Part shown: in pieces, positions 22,837 through 34,952 of the stretch
Layout: every line of letters begins with the position of its first letter
How positions within the stretch are numbered: position 1 is the stretch's first letter
Assembly: GCA_028554755.1 (NCBI GenBank)
Contig: JAPTOF010000009.1
Span: forward strand, 12,005,501 to 12,069,500
DNA length: 64,000 nucleotides
Direction: 5' to 3'
Source: Cordia subcordata
Lineage: Eukaryota; Streptophyta; Magnoliopsida; Boraginales; Cordiaceae
Program-made: the position numbers and the translations under genes
Notes under the pieces: generated by a model
Database searches by the model: none
What the model was told of the DNA's origin: nothing
The model's input: the letters and a program-made list of their open reading frames with translations, nothing else

Positions 22837-23529
22837 CAAATAGTAAATAAACAAAAACAAAAGTTTTCAGATTGGCAATTACCCAAAGTTGATTCAAATG
22901 AAGTTTACCTTAAACATACTTTTGATTTTGCAATCAGCTACTCTATTAAAGCTATTGATCAAACCCTTTCAATTTCAAAACCTGTTCAAAGTATTCAACT
23001 TCTTTCAGATAAAGCGATTCAAAAGCATCGGCAAAAATACTCATATATGCATTTAGGTTTAGTTCAAGTAGCTGTCAAACCTTTAAACAGAGATGGTCTC
23101 AAATCTTCTATATTAATTGCACATAGGGATGCTAGGCATCACAAATTTGTTGATTCTTTGCTTGGCACAGTTGCATCAAGTTTGTCAAAAGGTCCTACTT
23201 ATTTTAATTGTTTTCCAAATTTTTCTGTGGCATTACAAGATCCAAATGTTAACAAAACTTTAACCCTGAATCTACAAACCTCAGGATTTGACATAGATTC
23301 TGATAATATTCCAATTGCAATAATTTATAGAATTCACTACAAAGTAATGAAGACACTTCTTAATCCAAAAGCTCTAAGATGTGATCCCAAAGGTAAAACT
23401 CTCCTACTCCAATCAAACTTAGAAGATAATATAGGTAAAATTTTCGTTCCCAAAGAAATCCAGTGGGCTAAAATAGAGCTCCCCACGGATTGGACTGTTC
23501 ATAAAAAACCAAATCCTTTACCTCCTTAA
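22837..23529 (+). pseudogene. Viral movement-protein domain (30K superfamily)
   Basis: The frame is open from 22837 (after a TAG) to TAA 23527, about 230 codons. The pattern is that of caulimovirid cell-to-cell movement proteins: a conserved N-terminal strand region, a GLVQVAVKPL core, RDAR, and a hydrophobic IAIIYRIHYKVM strand. No good ATG is left at the 5' end; the only early Met is at 23047. Assignment rests on fold-level motifs recognised by eye and on position upstream of capsid and RT. Confidence 0.65.
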
Positions 23530-24928
23530 CAACATGAAGATTTAGAACAAATAATTGAGTACCCTGATGGTACTGTAGAAATTAAATTCTCGAGTAAAAC
23601 AAATGATTCTCTTAGGTTTAGTACTTCAGAATTCATATCTCAAAATTCAAAAACTTCTTCCTTTTCTAACTCTGAGTATATTCCTGAGTCCTTAAACTCT
23701 CGTTTCCAAGGAATCCAAGAGCAAGCACCTATTCCTTAAAATGTTTACTCCGCTCAATCTTTAACCCATATGTCTTCAACGTATACTGAAATGAAACCCC
23801 CAACTCCTTGTGTTTCAAAAAGTAAATCTACCTCTCAAGCTTGTGGCCCTGATCTTTTTGTCCTTACAAATGATTTTGAAATTGATTTTCAATATATAAA
23901 AACTGATTTCACTTCTCAACAAAATACACCCAAAAAAGAATGGTTTTTAAACACCTTTTCCTGATCTCAGAAAGATGATATTTATGAGGAATATTACTCT
24001 TTTATGAGAGAAAACAAATCTAACATTTTCTTTTTTGATTGGTTTGAAATGTTTTGCGAAGCACAACAAATTGATTTTCCTTTTCCAAAATCACTTCAAA
24101 TGGTTTCTGAATCCACAAAAAAAAATGGTTTTCTACTGAACAAGATCAAGTCATTGATTCAAAATTCCCTCCTTTCCAACCTCGTAAAGTTCCTTACAAA
24201 GAATATATGCTCTCTGCTGCTCCAATCAAAGGTCCCTCTTCTCTTGACCCTGACAAAGAAGCTACTATTAAAGATGTTAATAAAATTATTGAACTAAACA
24301 ATTGTACCAACCAATACTTGATACGATAGGAACCCATCTTACCAAAGTAGAATCCCTCCTCAATAATCAGACCTCCTCTTCGTAGTCACTTTCAAAAACC
24401 CAAATTTCTCAACCTCTTATCAAACCTTTCGATCTCCCTTCTTCAATAAAACTTAGATCAACTCTTGACGATTACCTCGCCAAACTTGACCGACAAATTA
24501 AAGCTCTTTCCAATCTTACTCTTAAAGGCAAAAATAAAGTAGAAACTAATACACAAAATATTGCTCCAAAAACACCTCCAAACTTTAAAGGAATACAAAT
24601 CCAAGAACCTTCTCAAAATAAACTATCTGTCCTTCATCAAACCTCTGACTTAGAAATAGGTGATGAATCTATTATTGAGTTAGAAAATCAATTTACTCAA
24701 CCTAAATAGGAAAAACCCTAAATCAAATCTTTTACTACTCGTCGACACCGAAGTCCTGATCAAAATCCTTACCATTCTGTGCCAAATTATTACCCTTGAC
24801 CAACACCTGTTGACATTCAATTCGAAGAACGTGCAAATTTTTCCCAATCTCACTACTTTGAAGGCTCCTCTTATGAGTGGAATATTGATAGCAAATCTGA
24901 TTATGAAGTCCTCAACCTCTTCCAAGAA
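23530..24928 (+). pseudogene. Viral variable linker region, multiply stopped
   Basis: Ser/Pro/Lys-rich broken frames between the movement protein and the capsid (for example 23770-23964 and 24004-24297). They show charged, disorder-like composition and several stops and frame changes. This corresponds to the poorly conserved part of caulimovirid polyproteins. No domain was identified. Confidence 0.5.
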
Positions 24929-25780
24929 ATGACCATGGTCTCAAATATATTCCGACTTCATAACAAAACCAACACTCAAGTTGCTCAAATCCTTATTTCT
25001 GGTTTTACTGGAATTCTCAAAGGATGGGGGATAATTATCTCACGGACACCGATCGTCAAAACATCCTTTCTGCTATCAAACGAGACGTCAACGATAACCC
25101 TCTCCTTAATGAGGAAGGTCGAATGATTATGGACGCTGTTCAAACTTTTCTTTCTGCAATTACAATTCATTTCTTAGGAAATGTTCAAAGTCTGCAAGAT
25201 AGGATGATAGAAACCCTTTCAAATCTCAAATATAAAACTCCCAAAGACTTTAAGTGGTATAAAGATGTATTCCTCTCTAGAGTCATGCTCCGCCAAGATT
25301 GCAACCACACCTTCTGGACAGAAAATTTCCTTTTTGGGCTTCCTCCTCTCTTCACGGAAAAAGTCAAAACCAAAATCGTTGATACCTATGGACATATTCC
25401 ATATGATACCCTTACTTATGGACAAATAATTTCTTTCATAAATCAAACTGGCCTCCAACTCTGTACCGACCTTCGAATCAAAAACCAACTCGATCGACAA
25501 AGAATCACCACTTGAAAAGAACTTGGCAATTTCTGTGAACAATTTGGATACCAACCTCTTCGTTCCTCTATCAAAAAATCATCAACCAAAGGAAAGTACA
25601 AGAAGCCATACAAATCATATAAAAAATCTTACCATAAGAAGTTTTATAAAAAAAAGAACCATGCTTTCAAAAAATGAAACAAGAAATTACCTCTGCCAAA
25701 AAACCCACGATTTCAACCTGTTATAAATGTAGCAAACACAGCCATTATAAGAATCAATGTAGACTGAAACAAAATCTCAA
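24929..25780 (+). pseudogene. Viral capsid/nucleocapsid domain with zinc knuckle
   Basis: A readable frame at 25024-25515 includes FLSRVMLRQDCN, FWTENFLFGLP and TYGQIISFI, typical of caulimovirid coat proteins. It is followed by a very Lys/Tyr-rich basic stretch and, in another frame, a CX2CX4HX4C knuckle (CYKCSKHSHYKNQC, about 25720-25763). Breaks include a TGA at 25513 and a frame change before the knuckle. Confidence 0.7.
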
Positions 25781-26450
25781 TGCTATTAATCTTGATGAAG
25801 AAATCCAACAACAAATCTTCAACCTCATCAATACCAATTCTTCTTCCTCCTTCTCTAATTCTGAAGAATCATTTCAAATAGATGAAATTGCAAGGCAAAC
25901 CTCTTCAGAAGAATTTTACTTCTCCTTTTTTGACAACAAATGTCCCTTGTCCAAAAACTGCACCTGTCAAAACTACACTCCAAAATTAGAACTTAATATG
26001 ATAAAACGTTCTACAACAAATCAAATACTTGAATTCACAACTTTCCTTGATGCTTCGAAAAAACAAATGGAATACCTCAAAATTATTAGAGAATTAGTTG
26101 CGACAACTCAAGATCCACTACAAAAAAAACTTCCCCTCCATGAAAGTGAACCTCAAATCTACAATTTTAAGGATATCCTCAATAGACAAACCAAACCTAA
26201 ACAGATCACCATTCAAGTCCTCCAAACAGAAATCCAAGAATTAAAAAGAGAAATTGTACAAATTAAATCAAAAATCCAAAATATTAACCTACTCTCCATT
26301 CAAAACCTCAATCTGAACCCCAACCTGAAGAAGCTTCTACCTCAAACTCTGATGACAAACTCTTTCGAATATCTTCCCAAGTCTCCTAGCAAAAATGGCA
26401 AACTACCATTACCCTCGTCATCAACAAACAAGACACTTTTAATTTAATGC
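25781..26450 (+). pseudogene. Viral polyprotein spacer between capsid and protease
   Basis: The frame continues from the zinc knuckle to TAA 26445. It is Glu/Lys/Gln-rich with coiled-coil-like heptads near the end (IQVLQTEIQELKREI). No known domain was found. Confidence 0.5.
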
Positions 26451-26829
26451 TCTCATCAACTCACGCGCTGATATGAATTGTATCCAAGAAGGCCTGATCC
26501 CAACAAAATATTTTGAAAAAACCAAAGAACGTGTTACTGCAGCAAATGGTTCCAAACTTCATATCAAATATAAGCTTTCTAAAGTTCATATTTGTAAAAA
26601 TGGAATTTGTATTAAAACTAATTTTCTTCTCATTAAAAATCTAGATTCCGAATTAATTCTTGGCACTCCTTTCCTCAATTTAATTCAACCATTTTCTGTT
26701 TCTTCAAAAGGAATTTCCTCAAAAATATTTTTTCAAACTATTCTCTTTGATTTCATTGACCTTCCTCAAGAACACAATCTTAACCTCCTAAAAAATATGA
26801 CAATTGATAAAAAAAACTCAATCTAATCC
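26451..26829 (+). pseudogene. Viral aspartic protease, active site destroyed
   Basis: This has a retropepsin-type arrangement: the usual active-site triplet is replaced by NSR (ALINSRADMN), then AANGSKL, then the C-terminal ILGTPFL motif at about 26658. It is open to TAA 26824. Loss of the catalytic aspartate means it would be inactive even without the surrounding stops. Confidence 0.7.
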
Positions 26830-27037
26830 ACAGAAATCTTCTCAAATCAGTTTCCTCCAAGACGACCTTGAATTTAAAAGAATTGACGAACAAATTAATA
26901 ATCCATAATTCAACCAAAAAGTTCAAGCCTTTCAAGATAAACTGATTTCCGAAGTTTGCCATTCAAATCCAACAACTTTCTGGTAGCGCAAACACCATGA
27001 AGTCTCCTTTCCTTACACCAAAGAATTTTCCAAAACC

Positions 27038-27830
27038 ATGATCCCTACAAAATCTCGTCCTATTCAAATGAATGAACAACTTCTTGACCTTTGCAAACAA
27101 TACATAGACGACTACCTCCAAAAACGTCTCATTAGACCTATCAAAAGCCCTTGGAGTTGCTTAGCATTTTTTGTTAACAAGGTTGCTAAAATTGAAAGAG
27201 GCGCTCCAAGAATGGTTATTAATTATAAACCCCTCAACAAAGCCCTTGAATGGATCCACTACCCTCTTCTAAATAAACGCGATCTTCTTAAAAGACTTGT
27301 CTATGCCAACATCTTCTCCAAATTTGACATGAAAACGGGCTACTATCAAATTAAAATTAAAGAAGAAGATAAATATAAAACTACATTTAATGTTCCTTTC
27401 GAACAATATGAATGGAATGTAATGCCATTTGGTTTTAAAAATGCCCCCTCTGAATTTCAAAAAATAATGAATGATATTTTCCTTCCTTTTTCAAAATTTT
27501 TGATTGTTTATATAGATGACATCTTAACTTTTTCCACATCAATTGAATAGCATTGGAAACATTTGCATATATTCTTCAATGTTGTCAAAGAAAATGGATT
27601 TGTTGTTTCTGCACCAAAGATTGTTCTTTTCAAAACACAAGTTTTTAGGTCACAATATCACTCAAGGCACCATCAAACCCATAGATAGGACAATAGAATT
27701 TGCATCAAAGTTCCCAGATGAGATTAGAGATAAGAAACAACTTCAAAGATTTTTAGGTTGTCTCAACTACATCTCCGAATTTTGTCCAAACCTCACCCAA
27801 ATTGCAAAACCTCTCTACCAAAGACTCTAA
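27038..27830 (+). pseudogene. Viral reverse transcriptase
   Basis: The frame 27038-27550 carries RT motifs: MVINYKPLNK, FSKFDMKTGYYQI, MPFGFKNAPSEFQ and the YIDD catalytic box at 27509-27520. A TAG follows at 27548. The rest of the domain is read in a different frame (27543-27830), with FLGHNI and LQRFLGCLNYI (connection/thumb), and ends at TAA 27828. The catalytic box itself is intact. Confidence 0.88.
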
Positions 27831-28340
27831 AAAAATCCTTCACCATGGACTGAAAAACACACTTAAATCATCCACCAACTCAAAGACCAAGCCTGATCTT
27901 TACCTTGCCTTGGACTCCCAAACCCAAAAAATCTCAAAATTGTTGAAACTAACGCCTTCGAGCTAGGCTATGGTGGCATCCTCAAGCATACCCTTGGTCT
28001 AAAATAACCTGAACAGGTTATCTAATTTACCTTAGGCTTTTGGTCCTAAACTCAGCAGAATTATAGTACTATAAAAAAGAAAATTTTATCTAGAGTGTTA
28101 TGTATCATAAAATTTCAAGATGATTTGTTAAATGAAAATTTTCTTTTACGAATTAATTGCAAAGCCGCAAAAGATGTTTTACAATACGATGTTAAAAATC
28201 TTGCTTCAAAACAAATTTTTGCCCAATGACAAGCTCCCCTTTCTATTTTCGATTTTGATATTGAATTCATTAAAGGTGATACTAACTCCCTTCCAGATTT
28301 CTTAACCAGAGAATTTTTGCAGGGAGGGAAAAAGGGATAA
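27831..28340 (+). pseudogene. Viral RNase H domain, decayed
   Basis: Broken frames hold an ETNAFELGYGGIL segment, where the first catalytic aspartate appears replaced by Glu, and the terminal NSLPDFLTREFLQGG typical of pararetroviral RNase H ends. A TAA at 28338 closes the polyprotein. At least five stops occur within. Confidence 0.75.
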
Positions 28341-28445
28341 GGGATGGACTTACACCATCTAAACCGTCCCAAATCCAACTCAAAAGGCTCCTATGCCTAA
28401 GGAGCTTCGTCCTCCTCATCTCATACACCCATACCTCAAAACAAA

Positions 28446-28960
28446 ATGGTCACCTTAGGAAGAATTCCTCAAATTACAAATACCCCAACAAATTCCCCCA
28501 TCTCCACTTCAAATACCTTCTTCCCTCTTCAAACCTATTCTCAGATTGCCCAAACTTCACTTTCACAAACTCCTCAATCTTCTCAAAAATCTCCTTCTCT
28601 CCCCAAAAGTCAATATATCTTTAAAAGTTCTTTCAACCTTTTCTGGATTGATAAAAAATATGCCCATTTCAAAGACCCCTGGGCACTCCTTAAAGGAACT
28701 TTTCTTTCCTCATTATGTTCCTGTTTTTGATAATAAAAAATCTCAAAAGTTTTATGAGTTCATTTTGGTTGGCACTGATTCAATCGAAATCACTCATAAC
28801 AAAAATTCCGAGGACAAATTGCCTACTCAAAAATTCGGATAAAAAAAGTCCTTTCCCCGTCCGACTGAAAAGCCCTTCTCTCCCAAGCCAAACCCTTCTC
28901 TCAAAGATTCACTCCTTCAAGTTTTAATTATTTCGAATACAAACAAGTCTAGCAAAATGT
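28446..28960 (+). pseudogene. Start of the second viral ORF
   Basis: ATG 28446 begins a Ser/Thr/Pro/Gln-rich frame (to 28730). A second frame (28546-28842) continues with FFPHYVPVFDNKKSQKFYEF. It lies right after the RNase H end, as the downstream ORF of unknown function in some caulimovirids does. The homologous 3' part is at 21647-22039, consistent with a circular genome opened inside this ORF. Confidence 0.5.
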
Positions 28961-29027
28961 TTTCTTTTTCCAAAACAATCTCATCAAAACTCTTGGTTTA
29001 TATTTTTCTGTAAAAAGTTCAAATTAG

Positions 29028-29070
29028 TTTTAGTTTTTAATTTCTAAAGCCTAATTTTAATATTTTTCAT
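29028..29070 (+). repeat. Right 43-bp terminal direct repeat of the endogenous virus
   Basis: Exact copy of 21599-21641, found just after the last recognisable viral coding sequence. T-rich low-complexity DNA follows. Confidence 0.8.
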
Positions 29071-29538
29071 ATTTGAATTCCTTAATTTTTTTAATTCCTA
29101 ATTACTTTAATTCTTTAGTTCTATGATTTTTTATTTTTAATTTTAAAAAATTTTTAAATTCTCTTAAGTTCTTAAATTTTTATGCTTTTAAGTTTTTTAT
29201 TTTATTTTTTTTTTATTTTTTAGTTTCTTATTTTTTTCAAAACTTTACTTTTTAGCTTGTAGTTTTTTAATTTTAAATTTCTAAAATTTTTAGTTTCTTT
29301 ACCTTTCTTAATTTTTTCAATTATTTTATATTTTTAATTTTTCAGGTTTTAAATTTTTTGTTTTTATTTTATTTTTTTAATTTTTAAAATTTGAAGTTAC
29401 TTTTTATTAATATATACCATTCAAGTCCTGAAATGGCCATTCAAAATGACTTAAAAGAAGAAGATACAAATGTTTACACTTTAAAATTGCAAGAAGCTTG
29501 TATGGCATTTTAGAATAGCTAGTATTATGGAATTTTTA

Positions 29539-29539
<1 letters not shown>
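29071..29539. other. T-rich low-complexity intergenic DNA
   Basis: Dominated by TTTTTAATTTT-type runs with hardly any C or G. No gene or element ends were recognised. Confidence 0.7.

Positions 29540-29577
<38 letters not shown>
29540..29577. repeat. (TA)n microsatellite
   Basis: Perfect TA dinucleotide run of about 19 units. Others of this kind lie at about 29957-29990, 31450-31480 (TA then TG) and 34748-34777. Confidence 0.95.
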
Positions 29578-29579
<2 letters not shown>

Positions 29580-29589
29580 AATCCAAGAA

Positions 29590-29959
29590 AACTCAAAGAA
29601 GGATGCCACATCAGTACCTATCTATTTGCCAAGTCATCATAGATTTTATTTTTAATATTATTACATTATTATAATCTATATATTATAGTGTTTAATTACG
29701 TTTATACACCACTTTCTAACCTCAGTATTACAATGGAATTACAAGATATTTAATTATATTTATGCACCATCTATATATTTCTTGTTAATGAGTTTAAAGT
29801 AATAAAGTCCAAAAAACTTATTTAATTTAATTAATTTATGCACCATATCCTAATTACATTTATCCACCATGTCTTGGCGTTGCAATTATGGTAATAAACA
29901 ACATGAAAGAAATCCAACATTCAAGTGAAATCCATTGTTTTTTCTTTTATATACATATA

Positions 29960-29990
<31 letters not shown>

Positions 29991-32215
29991 GTTTGCCATT
30001 TAATACAATTATCTTATATATACAATGTTTTTTCAACTACATACTAATTCATAATTCTATTTTATGTAGTTATATTTTTTATCATGACAAATTGTAGCTC
30101 AAAGAAATATGCCACATTAGCTTTCATTTGTTTGCTAACTCAGCTAAAATTTTTTGTCAATATTATAAATTTAATTAATAACAATTATAACATTATTCAT
30201 TTAGAAGACTTTTGATCTCCCTACCATGTTGGTTATGGAAGTTAATGCATATGAGTTTTGAAACCCTTGGAGTGTCATCTTTTAGGTGACTTTCAAGCTG
30301 TAAGGTTAATGTAAAGGGGTTTTAAGACCTTCGAATACCTTACTTATGGTAGACTTTATACCTTACTAATTCTTTCATCAATAAAAAATAGTATTGTAAA
30401 AACTTCAAAACATGCAAAATGAATAAAGTTTTTTTTGCATATAGTGTTTCTTATAGTCTATAAGCTTGCATAGTTGAGAGAGTTTTAACACCATCCTTAT
30501 CATTGGCTTCTAAAAATTTGAGTGATATATCTACAAAAGATAAACCATTTATCCTAGGAGGTTTATGAGAGAAGCTATTAATACCATAGTAATGCGTTAA
30601 AATTTTAAGGAGATTAAATCCAACTTAAGCCTCCATTCTAATTTACATTTGATATTCTTTTACTTTTTTTTCTTATAAATATATTTTTTATTTTTTGCAA
30701 TTCATTTTATTTTGTTTAATAAATCTATATTACTTGTGTATTTAATTGTTTATTCTAAATTTAGTTTAGTTCTTTAATATTACTACATGTTATGGTTCGT
30801 ACACAAGCCAGTACATATAAAAAAAATTTTGAATTATTTTTTTAATTTAAGTTTATTTGTAATTATCATGTTATTTACACACAAGTTTAATTCTTTATTT
30901 GTAATTATATAGTCTATGCAAACTATTATCTCAACCAATGTAAATAATCAAAGAAAAGGAAAATACCTGGAATGGAACTTATATAAACCGTTCTTCAAAT
31001 TATAAGTGAAAAAAAAGAAACATCATTAGATCTTAATATACCAACATACAAATTATGATTTTAACAAATAATAATATAAACTTAGTAATAGGTAAAGTAA
31101 TAAAAAAAGGCTCCAAAATACACCAAAATGAAGAAGCAAAAGTCTGAATATATATTACTACTTGCTCAAAAAAATAGAAGAATATATATTGCTACAAAAT
31201 GCCAAACTTACCTATAAAATTGATAAAGGATTATCAGGATATTGTATTATTTAAGTATCAAATATCTAACCAAAAAGGCATCCAACATTCAATATAGTAC
31301 ATATTATATGATTTAACCAAATGTAAATAGAGGTAAATTAAACCTAAAAAATAGCAAAAAGATTTATAAATAAAGAACTATATAAAGCATATAATTCAAA
31401 AAAGAAAAAGAAAAAGTCAACCCATGCAAGGCACAAGTTGTAAAATTACTAATATATATATGTGTGTGTGTGTGTGTATAAAAGTTGTACCCAATGCAAC
31501 TCAAAGAAGGGTGCCACATTAGCTTTTATCTGTTTGCCAAGTTAGCATAGATTCTATTTTTAATATTATTACATTATTATAAATCTATGTATCTATATAA
31601 CAATAGTTATATAAGTGTAACTCAGACATTTTGGAGTTCTTAGCATGTTTGTTGAAGTAATTTTATGAATGTTATATTGTGTTTAATTATATTTATGCAC
31701 CACTTCCTAACCTCATCTTACAATGGGGCTACAAGATATTTAATTATATTTATGCTCCATCTATATATTTCTTTTAATGAGTTTAAAGTAATCAAGTCTT
31801 AAAAACCCATTTAATTAAACTCATTTAATTTAATTATACTAATAGTTATATAAGTGTACCTCAAAGACATTTTTGAAGCTCTTAGCATGTTGGCTGAAGT
31901 AATTGTATGAATATTATATTATGTTTAATTATATTTATGCACCACTTTCTAACTTCATTATTGTAATTGAGTTATAAGATATTTAATTATATTTATGCAC
32001 CACCTATATATTTCTTTCTAATGAGTTTAAAGTAATAAAGTCCAAAAAAATTCATTTAATTTAATTAATTTATGCACTATGTCCTAATTACATTTATCCA
32101 TCATGTCTTGGCATTGCAATTATGGTAATAAATAACATGAAAGAAACCCATCCGTTCAAGCGACATCCATTGTTTTTTCTTATATATACCACCTTCTGCC
32201 ATTTAATACAATTCT
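29590..32215 (+). repeat. AT-rich dispersed repeat family, plus-oriented copies
   Basis: Units start with CTCAAAGAAGGATGCCACAT (29592; variants near 30098 and 31500). They continue with CCAAGTCATCATAG and TTTTTAATATTATTACATTAT, and hold several TTTAATTATATTTATGCACCA blocks (shared stem ATTTATGCACCA). They end with ATGTCTTGGCGTTGCAATTA and ACATCCATTGTTTTTTCTT. Copies are at about 29590-29960 and 31490-32215, the latter with the inner block doubled, plus a short one near 30098. No coding capacity; class unknown. Confidence 0.6.
30200..31440. other. Intergenic AT-rich DNA, nothing recognised
   Basis: Stops in all frames, with no transposon ends or coding similarity seen. Confidence 0.55.
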
Positions 32216-34059
32216 CTTATATATACATTGATTTTATTAACTACATACTATTTCACAATTCTACTTTTCTTAGTTATATATATTTTTTATTATGATACTC
32301 ATTTGCTTTATTATTATTCTCTTGATTCTTCTTACAAGATTTCTTGAAAATGAATCAAGACCAACATAAGATTGGCCAACTGAGCTCTAATTCCTATAAC
32401 TGATATTAGATTGTTCAAGTCTCACGATTGTAGGATTTTATATATTTTATTTCAAATTATGAAATTATGAGTTCAGAGAGAAGAAAAAACTAGATGCTTT
32501 AGGTAATTTCTATTTTTTAAATATATTTTTAATGATAATTATTTTTCATTTTAATTGTATTTTGGATTTTTATTTATTTATTTGATAGGAGCTACCAGAG
32601 TTAAATTTACACCTCTCATGATCTTGGTTAAAGCTGGAAAAGTAAGAATTGTGAGTATTAATTGTCGTTAATTTTTCAAAAATAATGTTGTAATTCTGTG
32701 GTAGAATTTTGTGATTAAATTGAGTTTTGTCTATTTATTTGACAAGATCATTTTATTGAAAAGATAAATTCTTGTCTCCTTGTTTGTTATGACATGAGAT
32801 ATACCTTGACAGTAGTTTATCCACATGAGAAATTTAAGAAGATAATCTTTAATCCTGAAAGAATAAAAACACGGGCATCAGAATTCCACTTTACTCTAAG
32901 CAACCTAAGAATGAAGTCTAAATTGACTTAAGGAAGGCACCGGAATTCTGCATTCTTCTTTTAATTGCTTCACAAAACATGTGATTTATGACAAAAACGA
33001 TACTAACATTGAGGAATATCGCCATCCAATTAAATTGAGGTAACTAAAGGAAAGATTCGATGACTCTCAATCAGTAGTTCCTTTATAAATGAGCAAGTAA
33101 CTTTGGTAATATAAGAAGCTTCTTAGTAAAGAGTAAGCATCTCATATAGAGTGGTTGTGTGGTGTGTGTCTATGTTTTGATGAAGCTAATTTTAGATTAA
33201 AGAAACAGGGTTTTCAGAGCTTTGATGATATTAGTGATTCGGTGTTAAAATTGGTAAAGAGAACTAAGTTGTCAATCCAGAAAAGGCAGGAGGGAAGGCT
33301 TTGTTTGTATTAAAAACGATAAATTTATATGCATATATAAATTAAATTTTGTTTGTAAATTTTTATTCTTATTAAAATTTTAATTGTGCTTATAATTTTT
33401 TTAAGACATTTGTAGTACTTTAATAAAATATTTGAATTTGAAAAAGAAAAAAAGATTTTGTTTGGGAGCAAACCAATAGAAAAAGCATTAACGTTTTATT
33501 AAACTAAGGTTTTTTTTAAGAAAAATTCATAAAATTAGGATATGTGAAAGACTATTATTTTTATTCTCAAAATTAACTTAAATCTCTGATATTTATTATA
33601 AGTGATATTTATTAATTTTTTTTATGTTTACAACATTATTTTTTGAAGTAAACTTTAAAAAGAATTGTATAATGACTAAAATAAACTTATAATTGTATGT
33701 GAGAACAAAATCAAATGGCACAAGTGTTTAAAGATAATATCTTCAAAAAATATACAATATATTATTTGTGGCATTAATTTTTAAAAAAATGTGATAGAAA
33801 CATCTATACACATAGATAGATAATGCTTTTCTATATTTCTAAAGCTTCAATAAGTTAGCTTGTGAGTCAATTGATGGTCATTATGCTTCAAAATTAACAA
33901 CACTAGTGCTTTCATACCCCATACTTTGTACAAGCTTATTTAGGTTCTTTGTATTTTTTAGTTTTTTAAATATTTATAGACGTGATTTTTTATTGTTTTT
34001 AGGTTTTCGTGCATTTTTTAATTATTTCTAAATATCTATGAAAAAATTATTTCTAGTGC
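32216..34059. other. Intergenic DNA, mostly unrecognised
   Basis: AT-rich with a less AT-rich stretch at about 32590-33310 that has short exon-like pieces but no long frame and no family I recognise. Confidence 0.5.
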
Positions 34060-34744
34060 TTTTTTATTCTTATTCTTATTTTTTAATTAGGATATGATGC
34101 ATAATTTAATTAAATTAATGAGTTTTTTTTTGGACTTTATTACTTTAAATTCATTAAAAAGCAATATATAGGTAGTGTATAAATATAATTAAATATCTTG
34201 TAAGTCTATTGCAATAATGAGGTTAGGAAGTGATGTATAAATGTAATTAAACACTATAATATATAAATTTATAATAATGTAATAATATTAAAAATAGAAT
34301 TTATTATGACGTGGCAAATAGATGGGTGCTGATGGGGCACCCTCTTTTGAGCTGCTTTAGGTTTAACTTTTTTATAGATGTGATTTTTTTTTTATTGTTT
34401 TTAGGTTTTCATGTGTTTTTCTATTGTTTCTAAATATATATAAAAATTAATTCTAGTACTTTTTTATTCTTATTTTTATTTTTTATTCAAGATATGATGC
34501 ATAAATTAATTAAATTAATGAGTTTTTTTGCAACTGTATTATTTTAAACTCATTAAAAAATATATACGTGGTGCATAAATATAATTAAATATCTTGTAAC
34601 TCCATCGCAATGACGCAATGATGAGGTTAGGAAGTGGTGCATAAATGTAATTAAACACTATAATTTATAGATTTATAATAATGTAATAATATTAAAAATA
34701 AAATTTATGATGACTTGGCAAATGGATGAGTGCTTGGGGTTTAA

Positions 34745-34750
<6 letters not shown>
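34060..34750 (-). repeat. AT-rich dispersed repeat family, inverted copies
   Basis: Two tandem copies (about 34060-34370 and 34470-34745) read as the reverse complement of the family at 29590-32215. They show TGATGCATAA, GAGGTTAGGAAGTG, ATAATGTAATAATATTAAAAA and GGGGCACCCTCTTTTGAG. Each half of the region is bordered by a (TA)n tract, giving a large imperfect inverted arrangement across about 5.2 kb. Confidence 0.6.
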
Positions 34751-34779
<29 letters not shown>

Positions 34780-34920
34780 CTAATGACTTACTTATCAACT
34801 TGCCTTCCTCTTCTAATATTCCACCTAAGTTCCTTCAACCATTGTACAACTTTTGACCTATTGTTTTTTAATTACAAATTTAGAATAAAAATGATCAAAA
34901 AAACTTAATAAAGAGTTGAT

Positions 34921-34952
34921 CCTAGCAAAGCACGGGCTTTGAAATCACAAGT
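34921..34952 (+). other. Possible degenerate Helitron-type 3' terminus
   Basis: A damaged hairpin (CCTAGC AAA GCACGG) is followed 11 nt later by CAAG and a T. It resembles the hairpin-plus-CTAG end at 37138-37167, but both the stem and the terminal motif have changes. It is suggestive only. Confidence 0.25.

Larger units (their letters stand above)
21599..29070 (+). other. Endogenous pararetrovirus (Caulimoviridae-like), permuted, decayed
   Basis: Order along the plus strand: end of a second ORF, promoter, poly(A) signal, leader with tRNA-Met primer site, movement protein, variable region, capsid with zinc knuckle, aspartic protease, reverse transcriptase, RNase H, beginning of the second ORF. 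There is no integrase and there are no LTRs, but there is a movement protein, so this is a plant pararetrovirus and not Ty3/gypsy. An identical 43-bp sequence at both ends (21599-21641 and 29028-29070) sets a period of 7,429 bp, close to one genome. One main polyprotein plus a downstream ORF of unknown function fits florendovirus- or petuvirus-like lineages, but the genus is an inference. Stops and frame changes occur in every domain, so it is not expressible as a virus. Confidence 0.9.

Noticed and set aside
21599..29070. Ty3/gypsy retrotransposon because of the reverse transcriptase type
   Set aside because: A movement protein, a 35S-like promoter and no integrase or LTRs indicate a pararetrovirus. 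The 43-bp repeats are far too short for LTRs.
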